Of a stretch of 44,607 nt of DNA, positions 10,013 to 19,255 are shown in pieces. The translations under genes were made by a program, and so were the position numbers. Origin of the DNA: Nemertoderma westbladi (taxonomy: Eukaryota; Xenacoelomorpha; Nemertodermatida; Nemertodermatidae); the NCBI GenBank assembly GCA_032718475.1, contig JAUCBJ010005452.1:1-44607 (forward strand). Direction: 5' to 3'. The stretch's first letter is position 1. Each line of letters opens with the position of its first letter. The notes under the pieces are model-generated. The model did not search any database. It was not told the origin of the DNA and saw only the letters and a list, made by a program, of their open reading frames with translations.

Positions 10013-12550
10013 TCAGCAGTTTATAAGATTGATCGTAGCCGAGATATTTCTCACATATGATACATCGGTGGCAGTTTTAAACGGATTGGTTTCCTTCCGT
10101 TGAATCGTCCGGGTACCCTTAGAGACGTGATTCATTTCTCCTCTCCGTTTGGATTCGATCCTGAACGGGAGGGTGGTAAAATCGAAGTTCGCAGGGATGT
10201 GGAGGAGTGTGTGATGACGTAGGTCATTACAGACCGCGCAGCACGATCTTTGGTCGCAATCCCAAACATAGTGACCTGTTCCGAGACACCGGAAGCATCC
10301 TCGGTGTTTCATTATCGCCTCGAAGCGTGGGACGAGTTCAGCAAACTGGAACTTTCTGCAGAATTCCACCTTGTGTTTCTCTCCGCAGAAAAGACATAGA
10401 AGGGAGGTTGTGGTGCCTTTCCTCTCGGGTTCCCAATTCGCTAGATAACACGCCCATTCCTCGGCTGATGTCGGTTCCTCGTAGTCCTCATCGTCGGAAT
10501 CCTCGGCCATGGTGATGGCCATCGTACTCACCGGAGGGGGGCGGAATCTCGGTTTCGGAGTGGGTGCCCTGCTCCTGGAGTTGTTCTCTATTCCGTCTAA
10601 CTTGGAGAGACTTTGTTTGGAGAACATCGAGTCATTCATGGCTTCGGAGATATCATCTAGGAATGCCAACATTTTGAGGAAACTGGGATCTCGATCTGGG
10701 TGTCTGCGTCGGAGATCTACGCATTTATACGCCCACTTGCTTTGCAGCCATCCGGGGAACTTTCGGGCAATCTGTCGGAGGTTTAGAATGTTGTTTACTT
10801 GTTCCTCCTTATTTAATGGTTTTAGAGTGTAGTAGGCATCTTTCATGGAATCCGAGAACTCTTGGATATTCTGTGGGTCCCCTAGGGACCCAGCGTCCTG
10901 TATCAGTTTCTCGAGTGTCTTATTAATTATAGTTCCGATGTTTCTGTATCTTTTGTCTAGAGTTTTCCATGCGTCGTAGTACGCTTCGTGAGATCCTCCC
11001 TCGAAACATTTAATGATTCGACGTGGTTTGTCACCCAGGTATTGGGATAAATATACCAGTTTTTGTGCGTCGGTTATATCCGTTGACCCGATCTGAGCGA
11101 AGAACCGTTTCTTGAATCCGAGGTAATAGACGGGACCTCCCTCGAAGGTGCGGATCTCCATCTTGGGCATAGCCAGGCGGTTTTCCAAGGCTCAGATGAT
11201 GCCGACGTCGACCGAACTGGAATGACTAGGAGGATTATAGTTATTCACATTCTCTCCCATGCACGATGGATCGATGAGAGGTGGAGTTTTAATGATGATG
11301 CGGTTATGGATTTTCAGTGTGGATGTGAACGGATTGTTGGATCGAGGGGTGGCGTCCCGTTCCAAGTCCTTTTCAGGCTCGTACTGGGGAACGCTCGGTG
11401 CCGTGGGATTAGATGGGAAATAAGGTTCCTCATTCTTAAGCGTAACTGGTGGGGGGTGGAATACCGGTGCTTGTGCCGATAACGTAGACTGTATGGTAGG
11501 CGGGAACTCAGGTTTCGGGGGTTCCGCAGCCGGCGGTGTAAATGACTTTTCTAACTCCGGGACCGGAATTGGCTCATAGTCCTGTTCTATACCCCTTTCC
11601 CAGTTCTCGTATAGTTGAAGGTCCCATTCTATGAGTGCAGCTTCGTAGTCTGCGAGTTTAGCAATGTCCGCATTCTTTTTATGAACCAGAATCGCTTGGA
11701 CCTTGGTGTTCCGTTTACGCATTTCGGCCTCTTGTTTACGTATTTCGGCCTGTTGTTCGGCCTCTCGTTTACATCGTTCAGCCTCTTGTTTACATTTTTC
11801 GGCCCGTTGTTCGGCCTCTCAATTACATAGTTCGGCCTCTTGTTTACATTTTTCGGCTCGTATTTCGGCCTCTTGCATTTGTTGTTTGGCATGTATTTCG
11901 GCCTCCTGTTTATGTCTTTCCTCCGCCAGTGCATCCTTTTCAATTTGCAGTTGGACATACTCGTCTTCCATTTGAGCTTTAAGAGCCAATGCCCTCTGTT
12001 CTCGTAGCTGATCTCGGAGTGGTTGACCCCCTTGGGAACTGCGCGCTGAACCAGATATCTCGCTCCTAGTGCTGGAGTGCTGGTGCCTCGAGGACCCAGT
12101 TCTTTTTCGCTGAACCACGGTCCTGGTACCGGAGGTCCGTACCGATTCTGCGTCCGCCCTTTCAGTTTGTTTATAATACTGTTCCTCGTAGCCTCTTACG
12201 AGGCTGAGGGTCCTCCGATGTTGCTTGCGGAACTCGTCCAAATGTGCGACGTGTTCTTCGAGTCTGGGATAGTTACCTAGATCAGTTGCGGGAATGAGTT
12301 CCTGATATGCCTGTATCATCCTTTCGTATCGTTGTAATATACTTCGGATATTCTGTAATTGAGTCTGTATATCGCTGAGGGGAGTCTTGGTGCCCTTTAG
12401 CTGTTTTTCGATGCGGTGGTATGCTCAAGTCACTCCGCCTTTGAGAGCTCCCAGTCGACGAGCCATGTTCTTCACATTCGGTACCTCGTCGGTTTCCGAG
12501 TCTGTGTGGGGGTCCATTTCATCAGTATCGGAGACGTTATTCGTCGTCAT
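10013..12550 (-). pseudogene. gag: Element A gag: coiled coil, DUF1759, zinc knuckles
   Basis: The start is the ATG at 12548-12550, giving an acidic N-terminus rich in SDTDE-like runs. A long coiled coil follows, with degenerate CKQEAE/CKREAE/RKQEAE repeats (about 11700-11950), then a proline-rich linker and DUF1759 (about 11165-10600, beginning near PKMEIRTFEG). The knuckles are CLFCGEKHKVEFC, CFRCLGTGHYVWDC and CAVCNDLRHHTLLH, the nucleic-acid-binding signature of BEL/Pao Gag. In-frame TGA codons at 12425-12427, 11819-11821, 11192-11194 and 10013-10015 interrupt an otherwise single frame that continues into protease. At 11819 the TGA falls exactly where neighbouring repeats have Arg or Gln, so CGA-to-TGA is the simplest origin. 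Confidence 0.88.
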
Positions 12551-12645
12551 TCTAGCGCCTCATTGATCGGTAGATATGCGATATCGTAAAATAGTTCTTC
12601 ATAGGTCTCATATTCAGCCTGGACTACCCGAACGGTAATCCTGAA
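12551..12645. other. Short spacer between element A gag and the B/C chimera
   Basis: Ninety-five bases with no feature recognised. It should hold the 5' leader of element A, yet no LTR or primer-binding site is evident. Confidence 0.35.
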
Positions 12646-14250
12646 TCATCCAACGTTCGTTCCTTGTACTTCGACTTCGACGTGCCAGATTCCTGGCTCA
12701 ACTTGGATTATATCAATAGGTGTGATCGATACTGTTAACCATTGATACTGATCGATACCATTCCCTGTTAACGACTCTCTATATGTGATCTGCTCTACCC
12801 CTATGTGTTCTACCCCCAATTCAATGTCTCCGCTCCCGCGATCTTTCACCGGGAACGACTCTAATAGGGCCTCTGAGTTGGTAGTGAACTTGGTCAGAGG
12901 AAAACCCCCTGTAGCCAAGCACTCCTGTAGGCCGTGAGCCACTTCTGTGGCTTGTTCCGCTGTGTCCTTGGACACCAATCCGTCGTCCATGCAGAAGTTT
13001 CTCAAGATGGACTCAATAACGTCTACTGGATACTTACCAATCTGGGCCGTTGCCGTTTTCTTTAGAACAAACAGCGTGCCGTTGGGACTATCGCGGGCAC
13101 CGAATATCCTGACATACATCTGGTATGTAACCACTGGGCCGGATAGGTCTTCATTCTCGAACCAGATAAATCTGAGACTATCCTGGTCCGCCTTGCAGGC
13201 TCTTACCTGGTGAAACATCGCCTCGATGTCACAAGTAAATGCGAATCGCCACTGTCTAAAGCGTAACAGTATCCCTATCAAATAGTTATTTAAGTTGGGA
13301 CCATCCATCAACTCTGAGTTCAGGGACATACCTCTATAGACTGCTGCGCAGTCATTGACTAATCGGACTTTGTCTGGTTTGTCAGGGTGAGTCACATAGT
13401 GGTGTGGAAGGTAATAAGTCTGGTCCGTCACTAAGTCCGGGTCCTCTACCTTCCCAGCAACGTTTTCTTGCTGCGCAAACCACTTGGTTCGAAGTTGTAG
13501 CGTAGGCAGATAATGTTTTTCGAAATGGTCAGCGAAACGACGGGATAATAACTGCATAAGTTGCCAAGTTTGTCGGCAGTATTCGTCTCCGTCCGTGATT
13601 TCCGAGCGTGGGAGCATGGCTACAGGTTTCTTCAGTAGGAAGTGCGCGGGTGTTAGCGCTTCCAGGGAGTCGGGACTCGATGAGACTGGCATAAGCGGTC
13701 TCTCGTTGAGATAGGCGGCGATTTCCTCCATTAACGTCCGCAAAAGTTCGTCGGTGAGATACGCGCGGCACGGCACTATAAAGTGAAATGCGGTCTTCAC
13801 GCTCCTGATTAATCTCTCCCAACTTCCTCCCCACCAAGGGGCGTCGGCGGCGTTGAAGGTCCAGCTAGACGCTGTTACCCTTAGCTGACCGTCCACCTGT
13901 CTTTGATTCCAATCTTTGACGTAAGCCCTGATTTCATTGTTGGCACCAATGAAGTTCGTTCCCTTATCTGATCTCATCGTGTTACTAGTTCCAAAGCGAG
14001 CGATCTGTCGGCGTAAGCTCAATATCAAGCTATTGGTAGATAAATCGTTCACCATATCGAGATGGATAGCTCTACAAGTCATACAGACAAAGATGACACA
14101 CCATCTCTTGACTATAGTCCTAGCACGATATACTTCAATAGGGCTAAATAAATCCACACCAGTATTAGTAAAGTGTGGTTCATGTAAAGTGTAGTCCCTG
14201 CGAGACGTCTGGTGTTCCAGATTTCCAGTCTCTCTCTCTGATTTCCACAA
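12646..14250 (-). CDS. Chimeric frame: element B integrase fused to element C reverse transcriptase
   Basis: A 534-codon open frame. Residues 1-265 are the BEL/Pao integrase core and the start of DUF5641: FTNTGVDLF (Asp 33), MRSDKGTNFIG (Asp 95), WWGGSWERL (Glu 145), LPTLQLRTKWFAQQ. Near residue 266 (about 13455) it changes without a stop into the entry of a reverse transcriptase: TYYLPHHYVTHP, SLNSEL.DGPN, FTCDIEAMFHQV, VRIFGARDSP, catalytic FCMDDG, GGFPLTKF. Recognisable RT ends near residue 475 (about 12825); the last 60 residues match nothing I know. The integrase-before-RT order is the reverse of any BEL/Pao element, so this is a rearrangement joint. The N-terminal HHCC domain of the integrase is also missing. 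The RT differs clearly from those of A and B and marks a further lineage. The residue-1 codon is TTG; the true start is unknown and the frame may not be expressed. Confidence 0.8.
   Translation of the reverse strand: MWKSERETGNLEHQTSRRDYTLHEPHFTNTGVDLFSPIEVYRARTIVKRWCVIFVCMTCRAIHLDMVNDLSTNSLILSLRRQIARFGTSNTMRSDKGTNFIGANNEIRAYVKDWNQRQVDGQLRVTASSWTFNAADAPWWGGSWERLIRSVKTAFHFIVPCRAYLTDELLRTLMEEIAAYLNERPLMPVSSSPDSLEALTPAHFLLKKPVAMLPRSEITDGDEYCRQTWQLMQLLSRRFADHFEKHYLPTLQLRTKWFAQQENVAGKVEDPDLVTDQTYYLPHHYVTHPDKPDKVRLVNDCAAVYRGMSLNSELMDGPNLNNYLIGILLRFRQWRFAFTCDIEAMFHQVRACKADQDSLRFIWFENEDLSGPVVTYQMYVRIFGARDSPNGTLFVLKKTATAQIGKYPVDVIESILRNFCMDDGLVSKDTAEQATEVAHGLQECLATGGFPLTKFTTNSEALLESFPVKDRGSGDIELGVEHIGVEQITYRESLTGNGIDQYQWLTVSITPIDIIQVEPGIWHVEVEVQGTNVG
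12825..13455 (-). mobile_element. Fragment of BEL/Pao element C (reverse transcriptase only)
   Basis: This reverse-transcriptase segment, joined to the B integrase, has its own sequence throughout (YYLPHHYVTHPDKPDKVRLV and MDD in the catalytic box). No gag, protease, RNase H or LTR of this lineage is seen. Borders are estimated from where family motifs begin and end. Confidence 0.65.
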
Positions 14251-15202
14251 CAGACTTATTTGTGGCGGGGGAGTTTAGATCCACAGCGTCGTCTCCGGAA
14301 ATGTGTAGTACAGACAGATCTATCACGGGTTTAAATAACTTTGATTTACTCGTCCGAGTTTTAGGTTTGACTTTCTCCGCTCCCTTGGCTTGTCTAATCT
14401 CAGCCGTGGTAAGATGAGGAGGCCATTCATCTTCTTCTTTACTTAGGAAGTCAGGTCCACCCAACCAGTCCGGAGTATCTGTCAGTTCTTGAGGAGTTGC
14501 TCCTCTGGAGGCGATGTCGGCTGGATTAATCGTCCCAGGGCAATGTCTCCATTGATCTACATTAGTGCGACTAAGTATAATGGCTACTCTGTTGGTAACG
14601 AAGACGCTGAACTGACAGACTTCATTGGTTATATACTCCAAAACGAGTAAAGCATCAGTCCAATAGACAGTTTTCTCCAGTGGATAGTCGATCTGTTCTG
14701 TTACATTCCGGCCGATGGCTGTAGCGTATAGAGCCGCTTTTAACTCCGCTCGAGGAACTCGTAGCTTGTTGTTTATCAAGGCCTTAGAAACAACCAAGGC
14801 AACTTTAATTCCATCTGGAGTTTCAACCCTCAGGTAGGCTACTATACCTATTCCCATATCGCTGGCGTCTCCAAACACATGGAGTTGATAGGAATACGTG
14901 GGGAGAACATGACCAAAATATGAACGGGAAATCGTAAAGTTCTCGATGGATGGTAGAGAATCTTCCCATTTCATCCACTTCTTTAGTAGTTCTCCCTTAA
15001 GTGGATCGTCCCACGAGTGGTTTTCAAGCCACATTTGTTGCACTAAGCTCCGAGCAACCAATATAACTGGGCTAATAAATCCCAATGGATCGAAATAAGT
15101 GCTCAGGATACTTAGACAAATCCGTTTAGTTCGAACTGGATTATCTCGCTGTTTTAGCTGGAAAAACAGGATATCTCTCTCCGTGTCCCATTTCCAAACC
15201 AA
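14180..15202 (-). pseudogene. Element B RNase H region
   Basis: Starts in the RT connection (WKWDTERDIL, STYFDPLGFISPVILVAR, MWLENHSWDDPL). RNase H follows: HVFGDASDMGIG (Asp), PRAELKAALYA (Glu), VYWTDALLVLEYI (Asp), QWRHCPGTINPADIASRG, then DWLGGPDFL. After about residue 300 the sequence leaves the family pattern and ends at TGA 14180. The overlapping next frame begins part-way through the integrase, so the linker and the HHCC domain have been lost. Confidence 0.85.
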
Positions 15203-16391
15203 GCATCTTGGTTTCTGGAAGATCGTCCTTGATTAGGTCCAGGTCTTTAACTCCTCGGTCCTCTACCGGGATCGATTCCAGAAACTCACGGGAGTTACTT
15301 GTGAATTTAGTTAGTCGAAATCCACCTCGTTTCAAACACTCTACCGTTCCCTTGGCAACATCAATGGCTTCTTCCACCGATGGGAGGGACTTTAAATTAT
15401 CGTCCATGTATATATCCCATTTGATGTTGTCGATAACTGCTTTAGAAAAGGCATCTCGGTTGTCATCAGCAGTGGTGCGCACCACTGAACAGGCGTTCGA
15501 GGGGCTCGAGATGATCCCGAAAGCCTGGATGGTCATCCAGTACTCCACCGGTTTTTGGTTGAGGTCTCCTTCAGGCCACCACAGAAATCGTAGGCTGTCT
15601 CGATCCCTATCCAGCGCCTTAACTTGTAAGAACATGCTTTCTATATCCGAGGCAAATGCGATCGAATATTGCCGTAATCTTAAGAGTATTCCCAACAAGG
15701 ATTGGAGTAAGTTGGGCCCCGGCAACAACTCAGAGTTAAGGGATTGGCCCATGTAAAGGGCGGAGCCGTCAAATACTACCCGGACTTCGTTGGGTTTACC
15801 GGGTTTGGGAACGTAGTGATGGGTTAGATAATACGTTCTCTCAGTTATGGGTGTTTCTTCTGGTACTCGCTCCACGTATCCCTTATCGATGAATTTCTTC
15901 AGCTGGTTCTTGTACATCTCTTTAGCTGAAGCATTTGCCGTAAGGCGCCGATGTAGTTGCGCGATTCTCTTCTCCGCCAAGGGTCGGTTATTTATAAAGT
16001 TGGGTTCTCGCCTTCGGAATGGCAGACCAATCTCATACCTCCCTTGATCTCTAAGGAAACGTGTAGTCGTTTCCTGGATCTGCTTGGCTCTTTCCTCCTC
16101 GACCGATAGTGCTTTGTCGTAGGAATTAGGCTCTACAGCTTCTTGAGTAAAGAATCGTACGGCGTGTTTGTCGCGAATCTTAGCGTTATGTCGATCTATC
16201 ACCTCATTTAGCTCGTTGTTGTAGTCGAGTTGTCCGCCATGATGGATGAGATGGCAAAGGTGCACTTGGTTTCTCCAAGCTTCACTTTCAGTGAGGAGGT
16301 CTATTGTATTTTCCTCATCAAATAGTTGGGTAATATTGTCGTTATCTGAGGAGTATGGTGTTCCCTCAGGTGTGATTTCTCCCTCACTGAT
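15141..16391 (-). pseudogene. Element B reverse transcriptase
   Basis: Continues the protease frame. Linker FRRREPNFINNRPLAEKR, then TYYLTHHYVPKPGKP, SLNSELLPGPN, FASDIESMFLQV, IQAFGIISSPSNA, catalytic IYMDDN and GGFRLTKFTSNSREFL. The frame is lost near 15190 just after KMLGLE, where one extra G pushes it out of register with the RNase H frame; it then reads to a stop at 15141. Confidence 0.87.
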
Positions 16392-17081
16392 TTATTCTTC
16401 CCATTCACTCACCTGATGTATTTGTTCAGTGGGTAATCTTTCCATGAGCGTTCTACGGGAAGGTCCAGTGAAGTACCAACCTACTCTAGTTCTTCCCGCA
16501 TAGGTTTGCAATGGTTGCGGTCGAGCAGGTCGTTTCTCTAATGTCTCAAGCACCTCATGCGCATTTTGGCCGATTAATATTTGCACCCCTGGGTAGTCGG
16601 TGTTGAATCTAGGGATATTATGTTGCTGGGTAAAATCGTCTTCATCCCAGTTGTAAGGCTCCACTTGGCTAGTAGCAAAGTTCTTTATCGCCACCATTTT
16701 TACCGACCTTACGCTATGTTCTCCTAGTTCATCCTGGGGAGTGGACAACGCACCCACGTAGTAATCTGTAGCTACTGTGGATTTCCAAACCTGCATAATT
16801 CCTGAAAGGTTCAACTTAGTTCGGAACTTGGGTTGTCCAGCAAAGATGTCTTCGGCTAGTTCTTTGTCGATGAATGTTCCTGTGCTGCCGGAGTCCAGGA
16901 GGGCGTTGACTATAAAACTCTTACCTAATCCGTGGACTCTTAGCTGAACTACGGGGAATTCCCGGATTCCGACGTTGGAAGTTGGCGCTTTCCAAGATGG
17001 TTGTCTGTCAGGAATAACCGGGTGCGGGTTCGTTATCGGTTTCAGTCTCATATGTAAGCGCTCGATACACCGCGGTGTTTA
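16392..17081 (-). pseudogene. Element B protease (DUF1758-type)
   Basis: Aspartic protease with FIVNALLDSGSTGTFID, so the D-S-G active-site triad is intact. ILIGQNAHEVLE and the tail TRVGWYFTGPS are typical of BEL/Pao proteases. The frame opens at about 17081 and overlaps gag; an ATG lies at 17049-17051. It ends at TAA 16392-16394 but continues in the same frame into the reverse transcriptase, so the stop probably arose from CAA. Confidence 0.82.
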
Positions 17082-18890
17082 TCAGATAACAGGATTCGTT
17101 TTCATCGGGGAATTCGTCCGTGTAAAATCCTTCCGTCTCAGAGCTGTGGTCAGTGTCATTCACATCACTGAATTGGACATGTAGTTCGGACTCACTTACC
17201 TGACTCGTGCTGTTTCTTTCAAATTCGGTGTGCAGCAAGATATGATGTTTCGCGCCGCACTTAGCACACCTCGCGTCGGAGTAACAGGTTCGCCGTTGGT
17301 GTCCTTGTCTGAGACAATTATAACACAACCGCTTATCCCACATGACTTCGCGTCTATCCTTTAAGGATTTCTTTAAGAATTCATCACACACACTTAAACG
17401 ATGGGGCCCGTCGCACAATGTACATTTTGGTTTGATGTTACTTACTTTACCTTGGGTAGTGTTGTGCACACTTGTTCTTTCCTCGGGCTTTCTTCCATGA
17501 ATTCTCTTAGGAGACATAGGAGGAGTTTTTGTTACCTGTTCTCTCCTGTCCATGGTTCGAGACTTAAATTTACTTACATCTTTAGGTGCTTTGTTGACAT
17601 AGTAAGATCTGTCGGTGTCTTTCCCGCTGTTCTCCTCTTGAGAGGTCTGGCTTTCGCCGTCGTCTGTATAACACACTGGTGTTACCTTTCTCCTAGAAAC
17701 GGGTTTTTCACTTACCTTATTTTCCAGTGTCTTCTCTCGGGACTGCTTTAGGAGCTGTAATTTTACCTCTCCATTTAAGAATGACATGAGATCAGCCATG
17801 GTAGGGTCTCTTTGTTGTTGTTCCATCATATATAGAACTCTTTTGTCCCAACGAGTACCCACTCCACCCTTTGGCAAGGTAGATGCTACAGCTCCAATAA
17901 CCATAGAACTCTGATATTCATGGGACTTACCTAGCCAATCTAATTGTCTACAGATCTCCTGGATCTCATCGGAAAATTCTATAATCCCGCTGCTAAGAAA
18001 CTTTCGGGGCGCTACCAATTTTGCATACAGATACCTAGCTATGTTAGTCCTATTACCATACCTGATGTTTAGTGTATCCCAAACTTGTCTTAATCCATCT
18101 GGATGTCCAATAAACTTTAACGCCATTAACTTGGGAGATCCTTCCAAGCACTCGATGAGGAATCTAAGTTTCTCTCCGTTAGATAGCACAGAGTTCTGTA
18201 TGTTATCTTTATAATATTCATTAAAAGGTAACCATTTCATATCATCTCCATTGAACTTGACGATCTCTCCCACCTTTACCGCTTGAAGGGCTTCGGTTAT
18301 AGCCATTTGAAGCGTAAAACTTTCTTGGGCCATCGTATTATTTAATATCGAGTTATTGGTATATATATTTCTCGGATTATGATCAGGTCTATATGGAATA
18401 TCATTATCAACAGGTTTATAATTACTCTTAATAGGGTTTATTATAGGAGTTTCTACTTCACTAGCAGTATAGATGCGTGTAGGCTCCACACCTTGCGCAT
18501 GAAATACTTTAGACCTAACAGGTTGACACATTGTTACAGGGGGTGGTGGTATACTCCTTTGTATATTTACTAATTTATCGCGTTCTAACGCGATACTCTG
18601 CTGCACTTCTTGCAACTCTAACCTACCTTCTCTTACTGTTCCCTTTAACTGTTGAACAGTCCCTTCCATCTCTCGGACCTGCTGGGAGGAACGCAAGCGC
18701 TGTTCCTCCAATTGTCCGAGCAGGAGATCCATCCCCCGCCGTCCCTCATCCACCCACTCGACCACCGAAGCGGGAGCCGCCAACATAGTAGCGGGTAGAC
18801 GAGGGACGACGGGCGATAAATCGTTGATGTCTCGCTCGGCGTCCAAGACTGGGACTGATTCTGGGGCTATTCTACTGCAAAGGGAATTTA
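17008..18890 (-). pseudogene. gag: Element B gag: DUF1759 and zinc knuckles
   Basis: Open from about 18890. A short coiled coil (LLLGQLEEQRLRSSQQVREM) leads into a linker and the DUF1759 domain (about residues 190-380, IVKFNGDDMKWLPF to QLLKQSRE). Knuckles follow: CTLCDGPHRLSVC, CYNCLRQGHQRRTC and CAKCGAKHHILLH. The acidic end stops at TGA 17008-17010. The last 70 bases overlap the protease frame, which is reached by moving forward one base. Confidence 0.85.
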
Positions 18891-19255
18891 GAGTTAGGTT
18901 CTGGAAGTACAGGTGTCTCTATCACAGAAGGGGTGGCTTCGAGCACAGGCCCAATTATTTCAGGCTCATCTACTATAGTAGGGAGTCTTTCTACTCTAAT
19001 AATTTGGTCTATGGGTTCTGGACTACCTAAGTCTACACTAGCTAGTTGCCTTCTCACAGCTGGGGGCAAATTAGGCAACTTCTGATGGTGGGGCATTCTT
19101 CTACGCCTGCTGGAACGAGATCTATTTCCTCCGCCTTCAGGATCTGTTGTATCGCCTTCATCAGATGATGTAAATCCCTGTCTCTTGGGAGTAGATCGAC
19201 TTATCATCTGCATCTGACTAGCTGTTCTCTGTTTATCTATGTAGTCTTGCTTCTC
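18872..19255 (-). pseudogene. Element B gag, middle segment
   Basis: Same frame as the upstream coiled-coil part, beyond TAA 19256. It contains an Arg/Ser-rich patch (GGGNRSRSSRRRR) and an acidic/proline linker. It ends at TAG 18872-18874, but the DUF1759-containing frame is open just beside it, so a single-base shift between about 18870 and 18890 separates the two. Confidence 0.6.

Larger units (their letters stand above)
4349..12550 (-). mobile_element. BEL/Pao LTR retrotransposon A, complete domain order, decayed
   Basis: Minus-strand Gag-Pol with the full BEL/Pao order: acidic N-terminus and coiled coil, DUF1759, three CCHC-type knuckles, DUF1758/protease, reverse transcriptase, RNase H, integrase, DUF5641. 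From the ATG at 12550 down to about 5062 essentially one frame is used, interrupted by nine in-frame TGA/TAG codons (12425, 11819, 11192, 10013, 6314, 5924, 5771, 5699, 5480) and a compensated frameshift pair between 6686 and 6640. Two further shifts occur near 5062 and 4560. A piggyBac-type element sits at 7624-9176. Boundaries are the coding limits; no LTRs were found. It cannot encode a working polyprotein. Confidence 0.9.

Noticed and set aside
484-12550. A variant genetic code or programmed TGA readthrough, because most stops in element A and the first locus are TGA
   Set aside because: TAG stops and frameshifts also occur in element A, real ends use TGA, TAG and TAA, and a paralogous CGA/TGA pair in element E shows plain mutation. 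C-to-T decay explains it better.
18420-18440. TTAATAGGGTTTA inside element B gag, similar to a MITE end
   Set aside because: It lies within intact coding sequence for gag, so it is a chance match.
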